Counted from the first letter of the stretch, positions 1 to 6,528 are shown. The stretch is DNA of 7,761 bases from Candidatus Hermodarchaeota archaeon (GCA_016840185.1 JAEOSV010000309.1:1-7761), one strand, 5' to 3'. Numbers and translations are program-made. The notes: generated from the sequence alone by a model not told the origin.

Positions 1-146
1 ACGGCAAAGAATTCCTCCCCCTCGACATCAAAATCGAACACATCGGCCACTACCTCGGCGAATACGCCCCCACCAACAAAGCCGTCCGCCACGGCAACCC
101 CGGCATAGGGGCGACCAGGGGAAGCCAATATGTACCACTTAAATAA
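1..146 (+). CDS. rps19: Small ribosomal subunit protein uS19, C-terminal part (5' end outside window)
   Basis: Reading from base 3, the frame gives 47 residues and a TAA stop at 144-146. It is the C-terminal part of archaeal/eukaryotic uS19, a protein of the small-subunit head. The visible blocks are [23 protein letters not shown] and the terminal SQYVPLK, all typical of the archaeal/eukaryotic form. The start lies upstream of the window. uS19 is normally followed directly by uL22 in archaeal S10-type clusters; here it is followed by a terminator-like hairpin and opposing genes, and uL22 is about 6.5 kb away. Codon use is odd. Leaving out Lys and Glu, all 28 remaining codons among the first 34 end in C (to about base 104). 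Of the last 13 codons only two end in C. Identification is firm; the origin of the left part is open (see findings). Confidence 0.95.
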   Translation, partial: GKEFLPLDIKIEHIGHYLGEYAPTNKAVRHGNPGIGATRGSQYVPLK

Positions 147-182
147 TATATAGAAATTTACCTATCTATATAGATTTTGTTT
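147..182 (+). terminator. Hairpin plus T-rich tract directly after uS19
   Basis: TATATAG (147-153) pairs with CTATATA (166-172) across a 12-base loop and is followed by GATTTTGTTT. The arm begins at the first base after the uS19 stop codon. This suits termination of the upstream ribosomal transcript. The stem is all A/T except for one pair, so it is weak; the T-rich stretch may matter more, as archaeal terminators depend mainly on U-runs. The TATATA sequence could also be read as a TATA element. Confidence 0.45.
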
Positions 183-280
183 AATTGGAATTGTGGTGTT
201 TAAGTACCTCCTTGTAATCAAAATAAAGATGGATAATGAGGATAAGGAATGAGCGTCTTTTCCATATACCAGACTTTCTT

Positions 281-288
281 AAAAAAAA
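281..288 (-). terminator. U8 terminator of the minus-strand operon
   Basis: Eight consecutive A on the plus strand give eight U in the minus-strand transcript, beginning 22 bases past the radical SAM stop codon. Archaeal intrinsic termination uses such U-runs, with or without a hairpin. No strong stem precedes it. The rest of 183-310 is AT-rich, with no gene that I can support. Confidence 0.5.
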
Positions 289-310
289 TATCTTCGTACA
301 ATTAGATCGG

Positions 311-1702
311 TTAATTGGTTCCGCGGTATTTTCGCAAGATTTTTTTTCCGTATAAGACGGGACCATAAATACGGATGTTGTTGTAAATTCGCTCGAGTCG
401 TCGAGTTTTTTTGAGTTTTTGTTCGGTTTCGGCTTTCAATTCGAGGAGTCGTTCATCGGAGAAGTCGGTGAAGTTGAAGGTTAAATGGTCGGCGTCACCG
501 AGGACTGAAAAGTAGGCGTCTAAGGAGCCATATTGAGTGAGAATTTCTTGTTCGTAATCTAAGTATAGCTGGGTGCCTGGGTAGCCGGTGGTGATGAAAA
601 AGTCGGGGCTTAGATTAAGCTCCTTACAGAACGCGACGGTTTCGTTAAGAGTGTCTTCGGTTTCTCCTGGATATCCGATCATAAAGGTGGCTCGTGGCAT
701 CATGTGGTGTTTGCGGGTGAGTTTGATGGCTTTTTTAGCTTGTTCGACGGTTACGCGTTTTTTCATGTTGTCGAGGATTTTTTGTGATCCTGATTCGATG
801 CCATAGCCCACGGAATAGCATCCTGATTTTTTCAAGGTCTTGAGAATCTCACTGCTAATGATGTTTGCGCGGCCATAGCAGGAAAAGATGAGATCGAGTC
901 CTTCCGCCTTTGTTTTTTCATAGAATTCGTTTACGCGTTTTTTACTGGTTGTGAATATTTCATCTAAAATGAGAAAAGTTTCAGGGTTGTATTTTTCTTG
1001 GAGGAATTGGATTTCTGCAATCACGTTGTCGATTGAGCGGTTTCTGACACATCCGAATAGTCCGTAGCAGAAATGGCAGGAGTAGGGGCATCCTCGACAG
1101 GTGATTAGGCTGAATTCGGTGGATTTGAGGATTGAGCTAGCATGGCTGATGTTTTTCAAGTACACGTCCATGGGGAACAGATCATAGGCTGGAAAGGGGA
1201 TGTCGTCTAGGTTTGAGATTAATGGGCGTTCGGGAGTTTGTTTGATTTGTCCTGTTTTGGTCTTGTAGGCAATGCCGTTTACAGATTTGACGTCTTTCCC
1301 TTTTTCAAGAGTGGACGCTAGGTCACTCATGGTTAATTCGCCCTCTCCAATTACGGCGATATCTGCAGGGATTTTTGAAAGCAGTAAATCGGGGTGCGTG
1401 GATACCACTCCACCTCCTACCACGATTGGAGTTTTGGGATTATATTGACGAATTTTAGGAACTAGCCATTTGAGATGGTTGTAGAGGGTGATTAATCCAC
1501 CAGTGGCAATGATGTCATACCGGTCGTTCAGTGCAATTTTGGCTTTAATTTCGTCGTCAGTTGGACGGAGCGCGTTTAAATCAAGTACCTCAACGGTATG
1601 TCCTTCGTCACGCAGCACACTAGCAATGGTTGCTAATCCAAAGGGAATGTGTCGTGGGGGTTCACTCAGGCGGATGGCAGGGTTAATGAGTAGAATTTGC
1701 AT
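311..1702 (-). CDS. B12-binding-domain radical SAM protein
   Basis: This 463-residue protein has the two-domain layout of B12-binding radical SAM enzymes. Residues 1 to about 135 form a Rossmann-like cobalamin-binding domain (LLINPAI, IPFGLATIASVLRDEGHTVEVLD, VVGGGVVSTHPD, IGEGE). The radical SAM core follows, with the [4Fe-4S]-binding CxxxCxxC as CPYSCHFC (C205, C209, C212). YGIESGSQ (300-307) and FMIGYPGETEDT (340-351) are further core signatures. The DxHxxG cobalamin His loop is not seen, as in many members of this family. The last 30 or so residues are strongly basic. It is the third gene of a minus-strand operon, 53 bases after the NeuB gene; GAGGC lies 6 bases before the ATG. The context suggests modification of a nonulosonic acid, a lipid or a glycan (for example methylation or rearrangement). 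The substrate is inferred only; the family assignment is firm. Confidence 0.9.
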   Translation of the reverse strand: MQILLINPAIRLSEPPRHIPFGLATIASVLRDEGHTVEVLDLNALRPTDDEIKAKIALNDRYDIIATGGLITLYNHLKWLVPKIRQYNPKTPIVVGGGVVSTHPDLLLSKIPADIAVIGEGELTMSDLASTLEKGKDVKSVNGIAYKTKTGQIKQTPERPLISNLDDIPFPAYDLFPMDVYLKNISHASSILKSTEFSLITCRGCPYSCHFCYGLFGCVRNRSIDNVIAEIQFLQEKYNPETFLILDEIFTTSKKRVNEFYEKTKAEGLDLIFSCYGRANIISSEILKTLKKSGCYSVGYGIESGSQKILDNMKKRVTVEQAKKAIKLTRKHHMMPRATFMIGYPGETEDTLNETVAFCKELNLSPDFFITTGYPGTQLYLDYEQEILTQYGSLDAYFSVLGDADHLTFNFTDFSDERLLELKAETEQKLKKTRRLERIYNNIRIYGPVLYGKKILRKYRGTN

Positions 1703-1755
1703 TAGAACGCCTCATAACTGTGTAGTCAGACCAGTCGACACCACAAAAGTTTTTC

Positions 1756-2802
1756 TTAGGATAGATCATCCCAAGTTAGGATATGATCTTCATCAAGGTC
1801 ACGCGCAGCAGTTTTTCCCACCACTTGCTCGAGTTGGCTCGGACTAATTCCAGTTGCGGGACGCTTGTAGGTTAGCAGGTCTGGTGTGATTTTTGTTCCC
1901 TTTTTGATAACCTGTCGTGTTACAAGGCTTCGACGCGCAAATTGCCGTGCTGGTTTTTCCACCTCAAGGACAGTCTTATCAAACTCGCCAAGGAGGGGCA
2001 TGATAAAATCAAGTTTCTTATTGAACGTAGCTAGATCCGTTGGATCCATAGCATGGTAATGATCGTTGTTGGGAAGCGTTTTGTCAAGCGTGAAGTGTTT
2101 TTCGAGGACAACTGCGCCAAGAAGTGAGGCCGTCAGGAGAACAGTAAGGTCGGTATCGGGAAGTGTGTGATCGGAGTATCCGATGAAGTGTTCGGGGAAA
2201 GTTTGTTGCAGAAATGGAATAGATAGCAAGTTGGCGGCGTGGTATGGTGTTGGATAGCTGAGGACACAATGTAATAAGACTAATGGATTATTTTCTTCTT
2301 TTTTGATGACATTGACTGCCTGTTGGATTTCGTCAACGGTGGATGCACCGACGGAGAGAAAAATTGGTTTCCCGCACTGACTGATTTTCTTTATGAATGG
2401 CAGATTCGTGATATCTGAGGAAGAGATTTTGAAGAGTGGCATGAGATCGTTGAGCAACTCGATGGCATCATCGTCGAATGGTGTGGAAATGAAAGTAATA
2501 CCTACTTGTTTTGCGTAGGCTGCGAGTTCTCGAAACTCGTCTTCGCCAAAATGATCAAATCGTTGGAAAAATTCTCGCTGAGTTTTTCCCGTATCCCAAT
2601 AGGCTGGGGATTCACGAGCTGCAATTTTATCTGCTTTGTAAGTTTGGAATTTGATAGCATCAGCGCCGTTTACCTTGGCTTCATGGATCATCTTCTTTGC
2701 GGTTTCCATGTCGTTTTCATGGTTTACTCCCGCTTCGGCGACTATAAACGGTCGGCGTCCACGTGCAATAGTAAAATCTCCAACTTGGATTTTCTTCACC
2801 AT
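1756..2802 (-). CDS. neuB: NeuB-family nonulosonic acid (sialic/legionaminic-type) synthase
   Basis: NeuB-family enzymes condense phosphoenolpyruvate with an N-acetylated six-carbon amino sugar to make a nine-carbon nonulosonic acid. With 348 residues the protein has the usual family length. The TIM-barrel domain (about 1-275) shows AEAGVNHEND (22-31), KFQTYKADK (51-59), KISSSDITNLPF (125-136), LLHCVLSYPTP (176-186), GYSDHT (208-213) and EKHFTLD (234-240). H212 and H236 correspond to the two metal-ligand histidines of the family. The C-terminal SAF/antifreeze-like domain (about 290-348) shows RRSLVTR and RPATGISP. I place the start at 2802 because an AAGGAG-type Shine-Dalgarno lies 8 bases upstream and family members begin near MxKIxxGdf. 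An upstream ATG at 2847 would overlap the preceding gene. The segment TLPNNDHYHAMDP resembles NeuB/LegI/SpsE-type enzymes more than PseI, so the exact product is unsettled. Confidence 0.93.
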   Translation of the reverse strand: MVKKIQVGDFTIARGRRPFIVAEAGVNHENDMETAKKMIHEAKVNGADAIKFQTYKADKIAARESPAYWDTGKTQREFFQRFDHFGEDEFRELAAYAKQVGITFISTPFDDDAIELLNDLMPLFKISSSDITNLPFIKKISQCGKPIFLSVGASTVDEIQQAVNVIKKEENNPLVLLHCVLSYPTPYHAANLLSIPFLQQTFPEHFIGYSDHTLPDTDLTVLLTASLLGAVVLEKHFTLDKTLPNNDHYHAMDPTDLATFNKKLDFIMPLLGEFDKTVLEVEKPARQFARRSLVTRQVIKKGTKITPDLLTYKRPATGISPSQLEQVVGKTAARDLDEDHILTWDDLS

Positions 2803-2807
2803 TTCGC

Positions 2808-2816
2808 CTTCTCCTT
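2808..2816 (-). promoter_or_regulatory. Shine-Dalgarno site fixing the NeuB start
   Basis: On the minus strand AAGGAGAAG (GGAG core at 2811-2814) lies 8 bases before the ATG at 2802. The alternative in-frame ATGs at 2820 and 2847 have no comparable site; the one at 2820 falls immediately upstream of this motif. Confidence 0.7.
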
Positions 2817-2821
2817 CCATG

Positions 2822-4495
2822 TTATTGATTTGTTTTTTTCTTTTCAAAATTCTCGTATGATTTCCAAATTAACTGGAGGGTGTTTTGGGTGCCCTCCCGG
2901 AGATTGAATTGATGCATGATTTTATTCATTTGTTTTCGTTGAGGATAACTGTTAACAAGACGGTTTATCGCTTCTGCGAGTTCTTTTTGGGATAGTTGGG
3001 TTGCCAGGCCTAAATCAAGAATCCCGTCACAAACTTTAGTGAAAAGATGTTTTGCCTCACGTTTATTTTGTGAAATGCTGATGCACGGGGTTCCAATGGC
3101 TGTAATTTCGTAAACGGTTCGCCCATTAGAAGTGATGACTAGGTCCGCGTCAAGGATTTGTTGGGCCATCGTCTTGATATCCTTAAGCACTCGAACCTTC
3201 ATTCCATCCTGCTTCAGTTTCTTTACTGTAGATTGTAAGGCTTTAGTCCGTTTATATCCAAATCCTAAAACAACTCGTATTTCCGCATCAAGATTCAGGG
3301 TATTCAATGCCTCTAGCGTTCTTCGGGTCATATCTTGCTCATCTGTTCCTCCAAACGTGATGAGGATGTGCCCTACATCCTTTGTTATCTGTTTGTATGG
3401 TGAGAGAATGAATTCATCACGAAGCACCACATATTGGTAACCAAAGACTTGGTTCTTTGGAGGTTGTGGATGCAGATACAATGCATTGATGGTCAAGTCC
3501 GCGTCCTGTGATCCCTCTCCAAGGTCTTCAAAATTTACAATTAACCCATGAGTTTCTTTTCGAAGACGGGAAATGTAGGGTTTTGTGGTGTCCAGAACAT
3601 CATTAATTATTATGTGAGGTTTGAGGGAGTTCAGGATTTTCCACATTTGCGCCTTAGTTGAAAAGGATTGGATTTCAAAATTGTAAGCCGCAACTTTGTC
3701 TAAGCCCATTTTTCGTCGTTGATCAATGAGGAAGATAACCTGATGGTCGAGAATCTGATGGGCTAGTGTTAGTGTCCGATAAATATGCCCTAGCCCAATC
3801 GTTCGATCACCATCGACGCGAATTACGATACGCTTGCGATTGAGGAGCTTTTCTGTAATCCACCAGTCACGGTAACTATCAATGTCAATACTTTCCTCTT
3901 TGGGCATCTCGAAAAGCTGAATTTTTTCGCCAAAACGGGACTCTGCTGTAACGTACTGACGTTTTGTTGCCAGAATTGCCCCAGTTTCTTTAAACATAGG
4001 GTCTAGCAGCTGACGGTTGACTCGCTTTTTTTGAAGTAATGAGTATTTACCATGTTGTTTTACCCAGTATAGATGGGTTTCATCTACCACCGCAATGAGA
4101 GTTTCGGCATTACTTTCTTTCAATTTGGTAATCGCGGCATCAATGGTTTTACTGGAAACCAGTGGTGAAGTTGGTTGTAAAGTTACAACGTAATCGTACT
4201 GCGTGTTGTTTTGTACCTCCAAATAAGTCACGGCATGAAAAATAACGGGATCCAGTGGGACTGTATCACCAGATAGTTCCTCGGGGCGGTTCACAACTTG
4301 AGCTCCGTAGTTTTGGGCAACCTGCGCAATTTCCTCATCTTCGGTTGTGACTACAAAATCGGTGATTTCTTGTGATGTTTGAGCTGCTGCAATGATATGT
4401 GCAATGAGGGGTTTTCCTGCCAACAATCGAAGATTCTTACGTGGAATTCCCTTTGAACCGCCACGTGCAGGTATTACGGCTAAGACTTTCACCAT
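2822..4495 (-). CDS. neuA: Bifunctional CMP-nonulosonate cytidylyltransferase / PseG-like UDP-sugar hydrolase
   Basis: Two enzymes are fused in 557 residues. Residues 1 to about 218 are a CMP-sugar synthetase (NeuA/PseF/SpsF type), which activates a nonulosonic acid with CTP. They show the nucleotide-binding IPARGGSKGIPRKN (8-21), LQPTSPL (106-112) and the metal-binding DIDSYRDW (204-211). Residues about 222-545 are a GT-B-fold hydrolase like PseG/SpsG, which removes UDP from the precursor sugar. They show GLGHIYR (234-240, with the catalytic-type H237), ITFGGTD (379-385) and SNGRTVYE (456-463). The hydrolase and transferase act before and after NeuB, whose gene follows 19 bases downstream, so all three steps are co-expressed. 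I chose the ATG at 4495 because GAGG lies 10 bases upstream and homologues begin just before the IPARGGS loop. An ATG at 4513 would add six residues. The early pathway enzymes are not in this window. Confidence 0.9.
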   Translation of the reverse strand: MVKVLAVIPARGGSKGIPRKNLRLLAGKPLIAHIIAAAQTSQEITDFVVTTEDEEIAQVAQNYGAQVVNRPEELSGDTVPLDPVIFHAVTYLEVQNNTQYDYVVTLQPTSPLVSSKTIDAAITKLKESNAETLIAVVDETHLYWVKQHGKYSLLQKKRVNRQLLDPMFKETGAILATKRQYVTAESRFGEKIQLFEMPKEESIDIDSYRDWWITEKLLNRKRIVIRVDGDRTIGLGHIYRTLTLAHQILDHQVIFLIDQRRKMGLDKVAAYNFEIQSFSTKAQMWKILNSLKPHIIINDVLDTTKPYISRLRKETHGLIVNFEDLGEGSQDADLTINALYLHPQPPKNQVFGYQYVVLRDEFILSPYKQITKDVGHILITFGGTDEQDMTRRTLEALNTLNLDAEIRVVLGFGYKRTKALQSTVKKLKQDGMKVRVLKDIKTMAQQILDADLVITSNGRTVYEITAIGTPCISISQNKREAKHLFTKVCDGILDLGLATQLSQKELAEAINRLVNSYPQRKQMNKIMHQFNLREGTQNTLQLIWKSYENFEKKKTNQ

Positions 4496-4505
4496 TGCAA
4501 AGCAA

Positions 4506-4509
4506 CCTC
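4506..4509 (-). promoter_or_regulatory. Shine-Dalgarno site of the CMP-transferase/hydrolase gene
   Basis: GAGG on the minus strand lies 10 bases before the ATG at 4495 and supports that start over the in-frame ATG at 4513, which has no good site. Confidence 0.5.
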
Positions 4510-4545
4510 TCATACTTCGGGTATCATACTTTTCCTACATTCAAC

Positions 4546-4555
4546 GTTATTTTGG
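4546..4555 (-). promoter_or_regulatory. Candidate BRE/TATA promoter of the minus-strand operon
   Basis: On the minus strand CCAAAATAAC resembles an archaeal BRE plus TATA element. A start site about 25 bases downstream would fall near 4526, giving a leader of about 30 bases before the ATG at 4495. Another AT-rich candidate, TTATAAAG, lies farther upstream near 4608-4615. Neither is a perfect consensus. Confidence 0.35.
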
Positions 4556-4561
4556 TATGTG

Positions 4562-4577
4562 TTGAACAAGGGTTCAA
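4562..4577. promoter_or_regulatory. Perfect palindrome TTGAAC-N4-GTTCAA, candidate operator
   Basis: TTGAAC (4562-4567) and GTTCAA (4572-4577) are exact inverted copies around AAGG. A further half-site, TTCAAC, occurs at 4540-4545 and is inverted relative to GTTGAA at 4561-4566. The palindrome sits between divergent genes, about 10 bases upstream of the candidate minus-strand TATA element. A dimeric regulator there could control the minus-strand operon or both directions. The regulator is unknown. Confidence 0.45.
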
Positions 4578-4646
4578 TCGTCGTGACTAAAGACTGTACT
4601 TAAGTGGCTTTATAATCAATTCCCTAGCCAGCAGATGAGCATTACC

Positions 4647-4658
4647 CGAAAATAATAT
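4647..4658 (+). promoter_or_regulatory. Candidate BRE/TATA promoter of the pyruvyl transferase gene
   Basis: CGAAAATAATAT matches an archaeal BRE (CGAAA) followed by a TATA-like box. Transcription would start near 4682, some 20 bases before the ATG at 4703. TTTATAAT near 4610-4617 is a weaker alternative. Confidence 0.4.
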
Positions 4659-4702
4659 CTGAGTCAAATTGTATCAACAAAGAAATAATAACACGAACCT
4701 GG

Positions 4703-5911
4703 ATGAAATACCTTCCTCGAATAAAGAATAACTTAATACCGAATCTCCGAAATGGGGTTCTTAATATGTATCTGATTCTTTCCCGTCATAATTCGAATGT
4801 TGGAGACTATTTGATATTAGAACGGGCCAAGAATCTCATCGAGACCCTAAAACCCAAATCGCAAATCCAGGTTGGTCATATTGCTGTGCCCTTATATGAC
4901 CAAATTACTCCAGAGCAGTTAACACAGCTCAAAGCGGTTATCATCACCGGTGGTCCTGGAATTCGACCTAACATATACCCTGATATCTACCCCGTCCACT
5001 CAGATATCCTTGATCACAATATTCCCATAATTTTCCTTGGGATTGGGGCAAAATACTATCCGGGAGAATATTATCTGGCTGGTCAAGTCAGACTAAGTGA
5101 GAGAAGCAAGCGGTTTCTTCAAAAGATAAACGAGTCGGGGTATGCTATTGGTGTCAGAGACATTCATTCAGTCCGTGTATTACAACTCAATGGTATTCAG
5201 GGCATTTCTATGAATGGATGTCCTGCTTGGTATGCAATCAACAAATTCCCCACTCACCATGCTCAACCAAAAGAGATTAAACGAATTTTATTTACAACGC
5301 CCGCGACTCCGAGTCACTATGGCATCGCCGCATCCGTTTTAAAGAATCTGCGCATGTTCTTTCCTGATGCCACAATTCTTGTCTCTTTTCATCACGGAAT
5401 CCAACTTGGCGAAAAGGGTGAGCAACATCTCACCCAACTCAATAAGCGACTGCTAAGTTTTGTTAGAAAGCTTGGATGTGAAACCTTTGACGCATCTTAT
5501 GATTTGAAGAAAATTCAAGTGTATGACACAATGGATATTCATATTGGATTTCGAGTTCATGCACACATCTATTTTCTAAGCTATGCCAAACCCTCGTTTT
5601 TAATTTCAGAAGATTCGCGAGGGGATGGAGTAGTGAAAACTTTGGGAGGTATAGGGTTTCCTGCTTGGAATCAACTACAAGCCTGGACTGCGCTTAACCG
5701 ACTGTCACAACTCGGTTTTTCCTATCTAACCAAGGGCATTGAACGAGTATCAAAGTGGAACATGCAGCTGAACCTAAACATCCCTCATCAAGTGGTTGAA
5801 ACGCTCAACACTGAATTAGAAACAAAGTTCGAATCATTTCGAACAGTACCTAACACGATTCAATTCTGGTACCAAAACAATATGAAAAAATTCATTGATG
5901 AAATTCCCTAA
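4703..5911 (+). CDS. Polysaccharide pyruvyl transferase family protein
   Basis: The 402-residue protein belongs to the polysaccharide pyruvyl transferase family (CsaB/WcaK-like). These enzymes move pyruvate from phosphoenolpyruvate to a sugar as a ketal on cell-surface glycans. Signatures in order are SNVGDYLILERA (31-42), IITGGPGI (80-87), IIFLGIGAKYYPGE (109-122), GYAIGVRDIHSVRVL (146-160), MNGCPAWY (170-177) and GFRVHAHIYFLSYAKPSFLIS (282-302). The last is the equivalent of the usual H-R-H-G region, although the Gly after the second His is Ala here. No membrane segment or signal peptide is evident, so it is probably cytosolic. It is divergent from the nonulosonic acid operon across a shared 207-base regulatory region. 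No clear Shine-Dalgarno precedes the ATG at 4703. An in-frame ATG at 4766 (Met22) starts nearer the family's usual N-terminus and could be the true start. The acceptor sugar is unknown. Confidence 0.82.
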   Translation: MKYLPRIKNNLIPNLRNGVLNMYLILSRHNSNVGDYLILERAKNLIETLKPKSQIQVGHIAVPLYDQITPEQLTQLKAVIITGGPGIRPNIYPDIYPVHSDILDHNIPIIFLGIGAKYYPGEYYLAGQVRLSERSKRFLQKINESGYAIGVRDIHSVRVLQLNGIQGISMNGCPAWYAINKFPTHHAQPKEIKRILFTTPATPSHYGIAASVLKNLRMFFPDATILVSFHHGIQLGEKGEQHLTQLNKRLLSFVRKLGCETFDASYDLKKIQVYDTMDIHIGFRVHAHIYFLSYAKPSFLISEDSRGDGVVKTLGGIGFPAWNQLQAWTALNRLSQLGFSYLTKGIERVSKWNMQLNLNIPHQVVETLNTELETKFESFRTVPNTIQFWYQNNMKKFIDEIP

Positions 5912-5917
5912 CAAACC

Positions 5918-5943
5918 CTTTGCATTCACAAAGAGCTACTTTT
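5918..5943 (+). terminator. Weak hairpin plus T4 after the pyruvyl transferase gene
   Basis: CTTTG (5918-5922) pairs with CAAAG (5929-5933) over a 6-base loop, and TTTT follows at 5940-5943. A second small hairpin, AGGAG/CTCCT, lies at 5947-5959. Both are short, so read-through into the Trm112 gene is quite possible. CTTTTAAG at 5939-5946 could equally be a TATA-like element for that gene. Confidence 0.25.
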
Positions 5944-5991
5944 AAGAGGAGGTGCTCCTGAAGGGAGTTTGGTCATTTTGAGGTTAAAATC

Positions 5992-6495
5992 ATGAAGCCT
6001 TGGTTACTCAATATTTTGGCATGTCCAATATGCAAGGATCATCCGCTTTCAGTGTATGTGCTAGATGTGAAGAAAAATCGCCTGAAAGATAAGAAAGGAT
6101 TAGCAGGAGAATTGATTGTACACCATCAGAGAGGAGTCCTGAGTGAACCCTCGCTAGAACCTGTCCATAATCTCTCGAAAGATAAAACCTTTGATCAACG
6201 GCTAGCGAAGGCGCGGAAAGTGTTTGCTTCCTTATCCAGACAAAAGCCCGACGCCCAGGATTTAGTACCACTCGCCGAGTACTTCCATGGAACTGAAATT
6301 CAGGAAGGTGCCATGCGGTGTGAGAAATGTGAAAGATGGTTCCCAATCGGTTCCCGTATAGAAACCATCCCCGAGCTGCTTCCTGATGCAGGGCGTGACA
6401 AAAAGGCCGATATTGCTTTTCTTCAGAAGCATCGTGATGTGCTCCCCAAAGTGATTTTAACCGGTTCTAAGCCCTTTGCAATTGAAAAGAGCTAG
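5992..6495 (+). CDS. trm112: Long Trm112-like zinc-binding methyltransferase activator
   Basis: Trm112 is a small zinc protein that binds and activates class I methyltransferases acting on tRNA, rRNA and release factor (Trm9, Trm11, Bud23, Mtq2 in eukaryotes; Trm11- and Mtq2-like partners in archaea). The N-terminus MKPWLLNILACPICKDHPL supplies one Cys pair (C11, C14). RCEKCERWFPIGSRIETIPELLP supplies the second (C110, C113) together with the IPxLLP motif typical of the family. The pairs are separated by a 95-residue, mostly helical, charged insert (about 20-105). Many archaeal and bacterial Trm112 proteins are only about 60 residues with almost no insert, so at 167 residues this one resembles the eukaryotic architecture. 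A GAGG Shine-Dalgarno at 5980-5983 lies 8 bases before the ATG. It is co-directional with uL22-uS3, which fits a translation role and suggests it belongs to the ribosomal side rather than the glycan block. The partner methyltransferase is not in the window. Confidence 0.83.
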   Translation: MKPWLLNILACPICKDHPLSVYVLDVKKNRLKDKKGLAGELIVHHQRGVLSEPSLEPVHNLSKDKTFDQRLAKARKVFASLSRQKPDAQDLVPLAEYFHGTEIQEGAMRCEKCERWFPIGSRIETIPELLPDAGRDKKADIAFLQKHRDVLPKVILTGSKPFAIEKS

Positions 6496-6520
6496 TTGGC
6501 GACACTGACTAGCAGAATTC

Positions 6521-6528
6521 TTATATAG
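6521..6528 (+). promoter_or_regulatory. TATA-box promoter candidate for uL22-uS3
   Basis: TTATATAG is a good archaeal TATA box in the 164-base gap between the Trm112 gene and uL22. The expected transcription start is near 6549-6551, leaving a leader of about 110 bases. A local promoter makes sense because uL22 is cut off from the upstream part of its usual operon. Confidence 0.5.

Noticed and set aside
181..366. A 61-residue minus-strand open frame overlapping the radical SAM 3' end
   Set aside because: It lies mainly in AT-rich intergenic DNA, has no recognisable domain and overlaps a well-supported gene. The poly-A run alone accounts for part of the frame.
1488..1847. A 119-residue plus-strand open frame
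   Set aside because: It is antisense to both the radical SAM and NeuB genes, is rich in Ser/Arg/Met as expected from complementary codons, and matches no family.
2803..2847. A 15-residue N-terminal extension of NeuB from the ATG at 2847
   Set aside because: It would overlap the preceding gene, has no Shine-Dalgarno, and swallows the strong site that serves the ATG at 2802.
147..6528. TATATAG at both ends of the inserted block (147-153 and 6522-6528) as a target-site duplication
   Set aside because: The 7-mer is simple AT sequence serving as hairpin arm and TATA box, neither copy is at a defined junction, and no mobile element gene or inverted terminal repeats are seen.
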